From positions 1,240,001 through 1,304,000 of the forward strand of contig CP025321.1 in assembly GCA_004014935.1 (NCBI GenBank): 64,000 nt of DNA, in the 5' to 3' direction. The notes under the pieces were generated by a model, which worked only from the letters and a program-made list of their open reading frames with translations, did no database searches and was not told the origin of the DNA. The translations under genes and the position numbers were made by a program. The stretch comes from Saccharomycopsis malanga. Lineage: Eukaryota > Ascomycota > Saccharomycetes > Ascoideales > Saccharomycopsidaceae. This document shows, one piece after another, positions 26,232 through 35,591 of the stretch (position 1 is the stretch's first letter; each line of letters begins with the position of its first letter).

Positions 26232-27842
26232 ATGACAGATTACCTGGTTAATGATGAGGATCAGCAAAAGTCCAGCAAGAATTCAAGTAACGTGCTGACA
26301 AGTTCGAACCCTGTTGCTGTAGGGACCGTGGTGAATAGTTTAAACCGGTCGTTGACGACGCGGCATGTTAACATGATAGCAATAGGGGGTACGATAGGAA
26401 GTGGGTTGTTTTTAGGTACAGCCAAGGCGCTTGCACATGCAGGGCCGTTGTCAATGTTGATATGTTATGCATTGATAGGGCTTGTTGTTTACATTACATT
26501 GCTTTCTTTAGGCGAGATGAGCACCTTGTTACCTATTTCGGGATCGTTCTGCACGTTTGGACGCAGGTTTGGTTCCGAATCGTTGGGGTTTACCATTTTG
26601 GTAAATTATTGGTTCAATGACGCAGTGTCCGTTGCTAGTGACTTGACTGCTTTGCAGCTTGTGCTTCTGTATTGGACAGATTTCCATTTTTGGGTAGTGT
26701 CATTAATAATTTGGGTGTTTTTACTCAGTTTAAACATTTTTCATGTGCGTTTTTACGGGGAAATGGAATATTGGCTAGCCTTTTTGAAAGTGGTTACTAT
26801 TCTTATCTTTTTCATAATCAGTATAGTTGTCAATGCAGGACATAACAACAGCCATGCATACATAGGGTTTAAGAATTGGTCGCTAGGTGACGCACCATTT
26901 GTTGACGGGTTCCGCGGCTTTGCCAAGGTGTTTGTCACTGCATCTTTTGCATATGGCGGCACGGAGTCGCTTACGCTTACAGCAGGAGAAGCAGTGAATC
27001 CTGCAAGAAACACGCCCAAGGTTATACGCACGGTCTTTTGGAGAATTCTCATATTCTACATATTCACAGTATTTTTCATCGGGATGAATGTGCCTTACAA
27101 TTACCCAGGCCTCAGCAATGGCACTATCATGACATCACCCTTCACTATAGTCTTCCAAATGGTAGGCGCCAAATCTGGAGGCGGGTTCATGAACGCAGTC
27201 ATCTTCACATCGTTGATCTCTGCAGGAAATCACGCGCTCTATGCAGGATCCCGCTTGCTCTACACCTTGGGCACCGACGGGTACCTCCCAAAGATCCTAA
27301 CCGTCAGAAACCGGTGGCAGGTACCCTACCTTGCGGTGTTGATCACGTGGCTTGTGGGAGGGTTATGTTTTGGGTCGTCCTTTATATCGGCGGGTGTTTT
27401 ATGGAGTTGGCTACAGTCTTTAGTTGGTGTGTCCAATCAGCTTTCTTGGTGGACCATTGGAATCACGTCGATTCGGTTTCGCCAGGGGTTGAAAGCTCAA
27501 GATAAAGAGCATTATTTGACTTTCAAAAACTGGACGTATCCGTATGGAAACTATTTTGCTGTAATCTTTATTTCTGTCATTGTATTAGTCCAGGGCTGGT
27601 CCTCTTTTGCCCCCTGGGATGTCTCGTCTTTTTTCAGTAATTACATAGAATTGGCGGTATTTCCGTTCTTCTATTTTGTCTGGTGGGTCTATAAAAGAGA
27701 TTCGTGGGTCAAACCAGAAGACATGGACTTTGAAACCGACCGTTATTTTGAAACCGATGAGGAAATGTTGATAAATGAGCATATTGATAGTTTGACCGGC
27801 TGGAAAAAAGCTAAGTATAAAGCCACTGAGTTTTTTGTTTGA
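26232..27842 (+). CDS. amino-acid permease, YAT family (Can1/Lyp1-like)
   Basis: This is a plasma-membrane proton symporter for amino acids with 536 residues and about 12 membrane segments. The N-terminal cytosolic tail is polar and serine-rich. The family signature begins LTTRHVNMIAIGGTIGSGLF. Further motifs are YGGTESLTLTAGEAVNPARN, RILIFYIFTVFFIGMNVPYN, SAGNHALYAGSRLLYTLG and FKNWTYPYGNYFAV. The last two and the loop after TM6 resemble basic-amino-acid permeases, but substrate choice is a guess. The gene is bracketed by inverted SINE-B copies and its last codons are duplicated just downstream. Confidence 0.88.
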   Translation: MTDYLVNDEDQQKSSKNSSNVLTSSNPVAVGTVVNSLNRSLTTRHVNMIAIGGTIGSGLFLGTAKALAHAGPLSMLICYALIGLVVYITLLSLGEMSTLLPISGSFCTFGRRFGSESLGFTILVNYWFNDAVSVASDLTALQLVLLYWTDFHFWVVSLIIWVFLLSLNIFHVRFYGEMEYWLAFLKVVTILIFFIISIVVNAGHNNSHAYIGFKNWSLGDAPFVDGFRGFAKVFVTASFAYGGTESLTLTAGEAVNPARNTPKVIRTVFWRILIFYIFTVFFIGMNVPYNYPGLSNGTIMTSPFTIVFQMVGAKSGGGFMNAVIFTSLISAGNHALYAGSRLLYTLGTDGYLPKILTVRNRWQVPYLAVLITWLVGGLCFGSSFISAGVLWSWLQSLVGVSNQLSWWTIGITSIRFRQGLKAQDKEHYLTFKNWTYPYGNYFAVIFISVIVLVQGWSSFAPWDVSSFFSNYIELAVFPFFYFVWWVYKRDSWVKPEDMDFETDRYFETDEEMLINEHIDSLTGWKKAKYKATEFFV

Positions 27843-27897
27843 TTGGTTTATCAATTTTTGGATTTTGTGGAGAATTGTACTATAAAAATATAACTTT
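27814..27897 (+). repeat. permease 3' end, first unit of a duplication
   Basis: Holds the last codons, stop and about 55 bases of 3' flank. Matches 27999-28082 at a 185-base offset with scattered differences. Confidence 0.75.
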
Positions 27898-27975
27898 ACA
27901 CTTATTATTAACTATTTTGTAAGGCTTAAATGGGCATTGGCCAATTTAGCTTCTTTTCTGGCCTATAAATACTGA

Positions 27976-28116
27976 AATGGGCATTGGGCCGTATGGTTCA
28001 GTATAAAGCCACTGAGTTTTGTTTTATTTGTTTATCAACTGTTGGATTTTGTTGAGAATTATAATATAAAAATACCACTCTACACTGGGCTCGAAATAGG
28101 ATCTTATTTATTATTT
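27976..28116 (+). mobile_element. SINE-A remnant split by duplicated permease 3' end
   Basis: A head piece (GGGCATTGGGCCGTATGGTT) is at 27979-27998. Then comes a diverged copy of the permease gene end (27999-28082, GTATAAAGCCACTGAGTTTT). Finally a SINE-A 3' end (CACTGGGCTCGAAATAGGAT) and an ATT-like tail follow. Confidence 0.6.
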
Positions 28117-28324
28117 GTTGAATATTTACACACATTATATTTGCAATATCGGTGATTCAATTGTGTGGCATCTTCAATGATGAAGATTGCAAAAAAAGCA
28201 TACATTGTTTATGTAAATTATTTTCAAATATAAATCTCATAAGCTGGTTCAATACATATGCTTGAAATATATGATATTATAAATTGACATGTTGCTGTAA
28301 TAAAAACTAGAATTTGTTTTATAA

Positions 28325-29160
28325 TTTTTGGAAAAAAACAGCTTCCCCTGGATCAAGGTATAAAGCTTACCAATAAGCACATTACAATTTATTGAGCCCC
28401 ATAAAATTACCAATGTATAGCGGAAGTCAAAATATGCTAGTTTGGCGATATATAATGATTACTATCAAATACAAGTTCCTCTGAGAACTTATAATAAACC
28501 ATACCTTTATTTAGCTTTCGGGATACGCGTTTCTTTGGATTAAAAGCTCCTTTCAATCATGAAGGGAACATAAATGAAAATAGAAGCCTTCGAAAACTAT
28601 AGAATAACGTCAAGAAATAAATGAGTCTTTCGGAGAGGCTAAAAAGATGATTTGTAACAAATTATGTGTTTTTTTCAACAAAATGATACTTTTTCACTAT
28701 TAAATAATTTTTAGAAGCCAACTCTCAAAACAAAGTACACTGTATAAAACTTTAGAATCTGGTGACTATACAAATATAGCTTTTGTACGGTTTGATTTGC
28801 TGTGCAGACTCTAGAATATGATTTAAAAGAATCAACCTTTTTTTCAAAATTTGCAATTTTCTGTTATATCAACTATTTATGCGAAACTCTGACATTTTAT
28901 ATTACAAATGGAACTAGAATATAGGAAAAAAATTCAAATTGTTATTTCATGATTTTTTAAATCAAAAAACCCTGGATAGCACTGACTGAATTCAAAAAAA
29001 CGTTTGCTAATTACTCCAAAACGTCAAGAGCGGGAATCGAGTACCAAAACCCCAAGTGAGGAACGCCACACTTGTTTTTCTGCACTATTCTGCACTATTC
29101 TGCACTATTTTGTGTGGCGCATGGCCGAGCCAACTTGGCCACATGGAAATAGTAAGGCAT
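28325..29160 (-). mobile_element. SINE-B copy 2, near full length
   Basis: On the minus strand it starts ATGCCTTACTATTTCCATGT at 29160, directly after the ATT tail of the SINE-A at 29161-29455. Head features are as in copy 1; the B-box-like GGTACTCGATTCCC is intact. It keeps the middle section that copy 1 lost. Confidence 0.8.
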
Positions 29161-29455
29161 AATAATAATATCTTATGATTCAAGCCAGTTAATATCAGTT
29201 TCGTATATAGGCGCCATGCCTAAAGGGACTTTGTAAAGCACAATCACGTCCTATTGATAATGATCTTGTCATTCAATTGACTGGAAAGTATGCACTATTA
29301 GTATAGGTCATCTTTAAGACAGTTGCACTTGCCTGTTAAACATCGTAAATTTAGCTAGTATAAAGTGTTCCTGCTGGGAATCAGGCCTGTGCACCCGGCT
29401 GGCCTTTTTCCCAACTCTGAGAGTACTAACCATTGAGCCATCTGGCCAGCAGCTT
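29161..29455 (-). mobile_element. SINE-A, full-length long form
   Basis: On the minus strand: head GCTGCTGGCCAGATGGCTCA with the A box, a diverged B-box region CCTGATTCCCAGCAGG, the body with CAGGCAAGTGCAACTGT, then the 3' end and an ATT tail leading straight into SINE-B copy 2. Confidence 0.8.
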
Positions 29456-30150
29456 AAATATCCTGTTTTGTTCCAAAGTTTTAAAAACCTTGATAGAATT
29501 CACCTTTCCAGATTTGTAATTGTAAAAAATACATAGGCTCACCTTTTGATTCGTATCTAATTTGCTGATGAGGCCCCTTGTAGTAAATTATAAGAGCTGC
29601 AGGTGCCTCTGCATCTTTGTTTTTACTGTTTTTGCTAATTAAAAGCTTATCAACATTCCATAGTTTCAAAACAGTTGAAGAGCCAGATGACTTGCCAATG
29701 GTGCAAAGAGTTCTTATATTATTTACATTAGAGTGGCTTAAAAACGATAGCGTATACCCATATTTGAACCTTGTGAATTGATGCACCAAATTGAACTCAA
29801 CAAGTACAGCTTATGAAATATATACCGTTCACTAGGATATTAATAAGATATTTAAGCGTTTTTCCCATATTGTGATTGAGCTTGATCATATGATATTTTA
29901 ATCTAGAAAGGAATTTTCTGACTGACATTTGTACTTATCATTTATTTATGCTATTATTGTATATTTCTATATTTTTGTTTTTTACAACTTGAATATATAC
30001 AGTTACTTTGGTTTCAAACAATATCTTTAAGTAGAGGTAAGTTATAATGTAGCTGCATTCTTCCATTTCCATAAAACTCTGGTTCAACACATCAAATAAC
30101 TGAAATCGACCTGCTAGCGATTTTGAAAACAAAGTTCAACCATGAAAAAT
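29456..30150. other. gap with an unassigned open frame
   Basis: A 102-codon minus-strand frame (29481-29789) has no ATG start. It contains LKLWNVDKLLISKNSKN and AALIIYYKGPHQQ, which I do not recognise. It may be a gene relic or chance. Nothing else is seen here. Confidence 0.3.
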
Positions 30151-30485
30151 GAATAAATGTTACACAATCTACCAGAATAGCTATAAAAACTAATAAATGT
30201 TAAAGAGTCTACCAGAATAGCTATAACAACTAACAAATATCAAACAATACACTAGAAAAGCCTTTAAAAACTAATAAATGTTAAAGAGTCTACCAGAATA
30301 GCTATAACAACTAACAAATATCAAACAATACACTAGAAAAGCCTTTAAAAACTAATAAATGTTAAACAGTCTACCAGAATAGCTATAACAACTAACAAAT
30401 ATCAAACAATACACTAGAAAAGCCTTTAAAAACTAATAAATATCAAACAATACACTAGAAAAGCCTTTAAAAACTAATAAACTAT
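30151..30485. repeat. minisatellite, about 82-bp composite unit
   Basis: Units built from CTACCAGAATAGCTATAACA and ACACTAGAAAAGCC subunits repeat about three times plus partial units. There are no unique spacers, so this is a tandem array and not a CRISPR. Confidence 0.9.
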
Positions 30486-31116
30486 TATCAAACCATTGCA
30501 AATATACTTTATCCAGTAAGCTTGACCAGCAAAAACGTTTCCGTAGCTTCCACCCAGATAAAGTTTCAATCTATAACACACTTTAATTAAAGTTTATTCT
30601 CAAACAGCCCACTAACAATAACTACGCTAACGTATCAACTTTTTTGCAAGCTGCTGCAGCTGGCCCGAAACGGAATGCTTAGTGCAGGATTCATGCAGGA
30701 GTCACGCCTATACTGCGTTTGGGTATAGACAGTTGAAATATGTTTGTTGTATATGGGGGGCACAACTGGGAAGTATAGGAAATAAAGATAATCAAACTAC
30801 ATAGCTAGGGAAGAATGATTGTAGATGATTTTGACATTGTTCATTGAGAAGCAAAGCTTGAGTAATTATTAAAGCGAATGTGGCTGGCGTAGGATGAAGA
30901 ATTGAATAAAAATAATAACAATAGAAGAGAAAAACAGCATATATAAACCAAGGAGAACAAGAACTGAAGATGTGATGTAAATGTGAGACTAGTCAATAGT
31001 GTAAGAAAGGCCGATTGCAGACGACGACGAATAAGAAGAAGGATAACAAGAAGAAGAGCGAAGATGTAAAACGAAGATAATTTTTTTTTGTTTGAAACCA
31101 ATGTAGTGAAATGTGA

Positions 31117-32514
31117 TTAAGCATGAGTTCTGATTGAAGGATTGTGAGCATTAGCAATGTTGAAATGTTTTAAGTTTTCAGAGCTTACAGAGACTTTGAT
31201 AGATTTATGGATGCTTGGCGGTTGAGCCAAGCATTTGATGGTTGTTATATCGGATGGGGTTTTGTAAGAATCGGAGTTTCCATGTTGGAGTTGGTTCAAT
31301 TTTGTGCCTGAGCGTTTCATTTTCGCTTTGAAGGTGCTGAGGGGAGACATCAATTTGGAGGAGCTGGAGTTGCTGCGCAAGGAGGAGTTTGAAGAGATTC
31401 TGTATAACTGAGGAGAGTCGCTAGATTTAGGCGAAGCACCAATGGAAGTGATTCTTGCTAGGAGGTTTTTAGGAGATTGGAAGATAGAGGCGGGTTTGAC
31501 GGCAATAGGAGGGCCAGACAAATAGGCATTGACTGGGGAATAAGAGTTTGTGGTGAGAGCCTTTGCAGGAGGCTCGACGAAGCTGAAATCTTCTTCTATC
31601 ATCTTCTTGGTGAGTGAGCTGGTGGAGGAGTTATTCAAGGAGTAGGTGGATGAGGCGTTGGACTGGTAGGTTGAGGCAGAGTTTGTAAGAGAAGGAATGG
31701 AGTAGTTTGGGTTTTTGAGGTTTGGTTTGACAGGAGAAGATAGGGAAGACAACGAGGAGTTGTTTGAAAGCGATTGGGATAGAGAAGAAGAGGAAGTTGG
31801 AGAAATGGAGGACTCGGAGAACACAGTAGAGGTTGCAGAAGGCGGACAGAGCATTTTTTTGATACTGCTGATAGAGGCATTGTGTTTTAAAGATTTAAAC
31901 GTTGGTTTTGCCAAGCTGGAGAGTTTCAATTGCTCTTCTTTATGTTGTTTCTTCAACAATTCCTCCTCCTCTTTGATTTTCAACTTGTTTTTGATCGGAC
32001 TGAGGAAATACGAAAGCGATTCGTACAAGTCCTCATTGGTGATGGTCAAATCCCAGTCCAAATAGCTGAGGACCTCCACCTCAATAACATTAAGCTCCTT
32101 GACCGATAATAGGCCGCTGCTGTATCTGGCCCAGTGCTTGTTCAACGGCGACGAGTCGTTGACGTACTTGGCGGTCAAAATCAAACAGCCAATAAATATA
32201 CGATGGTGAGTCGTTGCTATTCCGTAAATTTGGTCGGATGGAAGAATCTCTTTCAATCTGTTCAAATACACAAGAGTGGCCATCAACGTGGGAACCTGAA
32301 CATTGGAGTATCGAATCAAATTGATAATGAATGATTTCAACGATACAATCTTCTTGGACCCTGGAGACGCCGGTGGAGAAGGATACGCCAGATTCAGGTC
32401 CTCGTCGGGGGTCTTCACCTTTATTATCGAACGTGTGGTGTTCACAAGATAGTCGACCATCTCAGTGGTGACATGTTTTCTCACAAAGATGTCAAGTGCC
32501 TCTTTGTTGGACAT
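31117..32514 (-). CDS. Pho85-type cyclin, Pcl1/Pcl2 subfamily
   Basis: It pairs with the Pho85 kinase in G1, morphogenesis and nutrient signalling. The start chosen is the ATG at 32514 (MSNKEALDIFVRKHVTTEM), giving 465 residues; the longer frame opens with TTG. The N-terminal helix EMVDYLVNTTRSIIKVK is typical of Pcl1/Pcl2. The cyclin box spans about residues 55-170, with VPTLMATLVYLNRLKEILP, HRIFIGCLILTAKYVNDSS and LNVIEVEVLSYLDWDLTI. After it comes a long serine-rich tail with many SP/TP-like sites, longer than in S. cerevisiae Pcl1/2 (279-308 residues), probably phosphorylated and disordered. Which subfamily member it is remains uncertain. Confidence 0.85.
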   Translation of the reverse strand: MSNKEALDIFVRKHVTTEMVDYLVNTTRSIIKVKTPDEDLNLAYPSPPASPGSKKIVSLKSFIINLIRYSNVQVPTLMATLVYLNRLKEILPSDQIYGIATTHHRIFIGCLILTAKYVNDSSPLNKHWARYSSGLLSVKELNVIEVEVLSYLDWDLTITNEDLYESLSYFLSPIKNKLKIKEEEELLKKQHKEEQLKLSSLAKPTFKSLKHNASISSIKKMLCPPSATSTVFSESSISPTSSSSLSQSLSNNSSLSSLSSPVKPNLKNPNYSIPSLTNSASTYQSNASSTYSLNNSSTSSLTKKMIEEDFSFVEPPAKALTTNSYSPVNAYLSGPPIAVKPASIFQSPKNLLARITSIGASPKSSDSPQLYRISSNSSLRSNSSSSKLMSPLSTFKAKMKRSGTKLNQLQHGNSDSYKTPSDITTIKCLAQPPSIHKSIKVSVSSENLKHFNIANAHNPSIRTHA

Positions 32515-33677
32515 GCTTGGATTGTGCTGTTTTGTTGCCGGTATCACAGCCTGTTCGAGAAACAAATATCACAAATCCCCAAGGATTTGCCCAGCGATAT
32601 ATATCAAGGCTGTCTGCTGCTTGCAATAGTAGCCACTTGCTCGCTGTGTGGAATGTGCCCCCTGGAAAAAGGTGGAAAACGCCTTGTACTAAAAGCAATT
32701 CCTCCTACGATACCACCCAGCCTTTCTCTGCTGCTATTGTTTTATATGGCCGGCTTTATTTTTAACGTCCTTAGTCCCACTTATGACAGGACTCTAGATT
32801 ACCAATGTTGAGTAGCTGCAGCTGTTTTACCCAAAGTGCTTCTTGTCGGTAACTGTTCCTGTCTCTACACGGGTTTCTCGCTTTCCTTATATACACTACT
32901 TTAACTACAGCCACAGGCCTCCTCACGGCTCCTTTTCCTGCCCTTTTCCTGCTCATTGCCTCTCTATTTCCTATTATTCTACCTATCATTACATGTCAAG
33001 CCTTCCTATACGTGCCGCAGCTCCATTGCGAAACATGCATGCAAGTGCAGCATTGCACAGTAGCCTGCAGGGGAGCCGATGTTTCAGTTGCAAACATTAT
33101 CTTCACTCTCTTTGCCATAGTACTAGTCAACGGTACTGCGATTTTCAGGGAATTGCTGCCACCAATCTCTGCAGGAGCCTCGCTCTAGCTGTCTGCTTTT
33201 ACTATATTTAGAAAACATATAGCTTCTCTTCAAGTTATGTAGCTGTTTTCATTTCAACGTAGTGCTGTTTCGCTTAAAACTCGTCTGGGTTTTCTTGCCC
33301 ATACTTTTAGGCCTATATTTGAATGTCTGTTCATGTCCTGCTACATCTCTATCAGCGTAGTACTTCGGCACTACTGAGCCGCCTCCTGATGGTATTTAAC
33401 CATCTCAGTTTAATATACTCACAATACAGTCTAAACCGTATGCCCTGGACGCTCGCCCATTATTCTATTGTATTATACGCTTTCTACATGGATGCAAATT
33501 ACCATTCCATTTTTTTTAAACATTGTTCAATCACGCAACTTATCAAAAGAATGCTCTATGGGCCTCAAAACACGCACACAGCTCCCCATTTTCAAACACA
33601 TTATACACTTTTTATTTTCAACCCTTTGGCCATACCTGTAACCCATCTGTTTTTCCACACATTTTTGCCTCGCAAGT
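32515..33677. other. gap without a recognised gene
   Basis: A pyrimidine-rich plus strand upstream of the cyclin gene. Open frames up to 120 codons exist but have no domain and one runs through the tRNA downstream. A long regulatory upstream region is plausible; no specific site is claimed. Confidence 0.4.
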
Positions 33678-33749
33678 GTTTGTATGGCGCAGCGGTAGCG
33701 CAGCAGATTGCAAATCTGTTGGTCCCCAGTTCGATCCTGGGTGCAAACT
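33678..33749 (+). tRNA. tRNA-Cys(GCA)
   Basis: The acceptor GTTTGTA pairs with TGCAAAC. The D arm is GCGCAGCGGTAGCGC, the anticodon arm CAGATTGCAAATCTG gives anticodon GCA, and the T arm is CCCAG TTCGATC CTGGG. It is nearly identical to S. cerevisiae tRNA-Cys. No intron. Confidence 0.97.
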
Positions 33750-33757
33750 TTTTTTTT
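33749..33757 (+). terminator. Pol III terminator of tRNA-Cys
   Basis: A run of nine T directly at the 3' end. A SINE-A copy begins about five bases further. Confidence 0.8.
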
Positions 33758-33762
33758 AAACA

Positions 33763-33930
33763 TCTGGCCATTTGGCTCAGTGGTCAGTGCTTTCGAAGAA
33801 GAGGAAATAGACCTAACAGGAACACGAGTGAGCCAACTATGATCAAAGGACATGATTGGGTTTTACCAAGTCCCTGTAGCGCGTGTATACGGAAGTATTA
33901 CTGGGCTTGAAATATATGATATTATTATAA
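33763..33930 (+). mobile_element. SINE-A, short form next to tRNA-Cys
   Basis: Head CTGGCCATTTGGCTCAGTGG, then ACCTAACAGGAACACGAGTG, GACATGATTGGGTTTTACCA and the 3' end with a short ATT tail. The B-box section is absent. Confidence 0.85.
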
Positions 33931-34167
33931 CATCAAAAATGTATTAGATTTCATGGTAGATGTTTTTAATATCTTATAGGTTAATACATAGTTTTTGCTG
34001 AGCTTGAAAATAAGCCTGTGAGGTTGAAACAGAGAGTGTTATAGCGTTTAACCAACAGAAGATACCACTCACTATTTAAATGGACTAAGCAATCAAAGTT
34101 GCGTAATGGATACGGTTGAGCATCGAGATATAGAGTTTAATTAAAACTACAAAGCCCTAAAACAGAC

Positions 34168-34389
34168 CAATGAGCCAGACGGCCCAGTGGTCAGTGTTCT
34201 CGAAGAAGGGAAAAAAGACCTAACAGGAACTAGGTTGAGCCAACTATGATCAAAGGACATGATTGGGTTTTACCAATTGTTTATAGCGCGTATATATGAA
34301 GCTGATATGTACTGGGCTCTACCAAGTCCCTGTAGCGCATATATATGAAAGTAATACTGGACTTGAAATATAAGTGTATTATTAAGATG
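34168..34389 (+). mobile_element. SINE-A, short form with doubled 3' end
   Basis: The head GAGCCAGACGGCCCAGTGGT is partly rearranged. The 3' end occurs twice: first TAGCGCGTATATATGAAGCT with GTACTGGGCT, then ACCAAGTCCCTGTAGCGCAT with ATACTGGACTTGAAATAT. Confidence 0.75.
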
Positions 34390-34429
34390 GATTTGTATTG
34401 AATGGGTAAAACAATAGCTGATTATGCTA

Positions 34430-34543
34430 AAGAATAAAAGATCTGGCACGGTAATTTAGCAGATGGCACCCTAGGGAAAGAAAAAAAAACCTGACAGGAT
34501 AGCTTAGCAGATAGTACTCTCGGAAAAGAGAGAAAAGGCCTAG
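34430..34543 (+). mobile_element. SINE-A head fragments in tandem
   Basis: Two copies of the GGATAGCTTAGCAGATAGTA-type second-head block with AGAGAAAAGGCC-like linkers. No 3' end. Confidence 0.55.
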
Positions 34544-34860
34544 CAGCCACTGGGCCATTTGGCTCAGCGGTCAGAGCTCTCAGAGAAGACAAAAACAAGA
34601 CCTAACAGGAACACGGATTCGATTCCCAAGACGACATTTTTACTCGCTGCTTTTTACGATGCTGAACGTGATTTCACAGGCAAGTGCAACTGTTTGAAAC
34701 ACGACATAGACCAGAGTCTACTTACTTTCCAATTGAGTGACAAGTTTAAGTAGTTTTTTGGGTTTTCTCCACTGGCTTTTACCAAGTCCCCTTAGACATA
34801 GCGCGTACATACGGAACTAATATGTACTGGGCTTGAAATATATGATATAATTTATTATTT
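34544..34860 (+). mobile_element. SINE-A, best full-length long form
   Basis: A box TGGCTCAGCGG at 34560-34570 and B box GATTCGATTCCC at 34616-34627, 45 bases apart, as in a tRNA gene. The D-arm-like stem GGCTC/GAGCT is intact. The body (TTTTTACTCGCTGCTTTTTA, CACAGGCAAGTGCAACTGT) and the 3' end CGCGTACATACGGAACTAAT with TGTACTGGGCTTGAAAT follow. This copy is a good basis for a consensus. Confidence 0.9.
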
Positions 34861-35173
34861 AAAGGCCTAGCAGGTATATTGGATCGATTCCCAATACGGT
34901 CACTTTTACTCACTGCTTTTTAAAATACTGAAGGTGACTTCACAGGCAACCTCTGTTGTCCGAAACACACCATAGACTGAGGTTTAGGACTTCTCAGCCA
35001 ATTGGCTGAGAAGATAAAGATATATAAGATTATGATCAGATTACGATCAAATTACGATCAAATTACAATCAGCAGAACATTATTGGACTTTACCAAATCC
35101 CCTTAGGCATAGCGCGTATATACGAAACTGATATGTACTGGGCCTGAATATATGATATTATAATTATTATTAT
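34861..35173 (+). mobile_element. SINE-A, long form without A box
   Basis: It begins at the GGCCTAGCAGG block. The B box GGATCGATTCCC is kept. It contains ATTACGATCA-type 10-bp direct repeats and an inverted CTTCTCAGCC/GGCTGAGAAG. The 3' end CGCGTATATACGAAACTGAT and ATT tail follow. It sits directly behind the previous copy. Confidence 0.85.
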
Positions 35174-35452
35174 CAAATCTATTCTCAGAGCTCGAGAATT
35201 GTATCTATTAAACGACTACTTTTCAGAATATCAACTACTATCAATGCTATTGCTTGAAAAAAAACTTTCTTCATGGATATGTGTAATCAAAATCAATAAA
35301 CCGAGTATATTTGCACTGAATATCCAATCAACAAGTGTCGAAAATATCCTTCCATACTTGTTATTATTCCCAACATGCATGTTAAAACCATCTCTTTGGT
35401 ATATGATGTCTGGATGTATATGGAATATGATGGTAGCACGTGATCGCTACAT

Positions 35453-35487
35453 GCGATGCGAATTTTTTTTTTTTTGGGAAAATTTTC
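35453..35487. promoter_or_regulatory. PAC core and RRPE-like element before NOP56
   Basis: GCGATG at 35453-35458 and the palindrome GAAAATTTTC at 35478-35487 lie 105-140 bases before the NOP56 start. This pairing is the classic ribosome-biogenesis promoter signature. Confidence 0.6.
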
Positions 35488-35591
35488 ACTCTGCATGAAA
35501 AAAAAAAGTTGTGAAATAATAAATTTTCAGTATGATAAAATTTTCAATAGCTGAAGATACGGATAGATATTGAGAAGAAAAGCGGGTGAAG

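Noticed and set aside
23768-29160. Reading the inverted SINE-B pair as the ends of one composite DNA transposon carrying the permease
   Set aside because: Copies of SINE-B occur singly elsewhere, no transposase is present, and the permease is an ordinary host gene.
29481-29789. 102-codon minus-strand frame
   Set aside because: No ATG start, no known domain; mentioned only as a possible relic.
30151-30485. Regular repeats that could suggest a CRISPR array
   Set aside because: Plain tandem units without unique spacers, in a eukaryotic genome.
30841-31101. Hydrophobic 86-codon frame downstream of the cyclin gene
   Set aside because: Lies in the probable 3' UTR, pyrimidine bias explains the Leu/Phe/Ser content, no homologue recognised.
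33323-33910. 195-codon plus-strand frame
   Set aside because: It runs through tRNA-Cys and into a SINE-A copy and has no recognisable domain.
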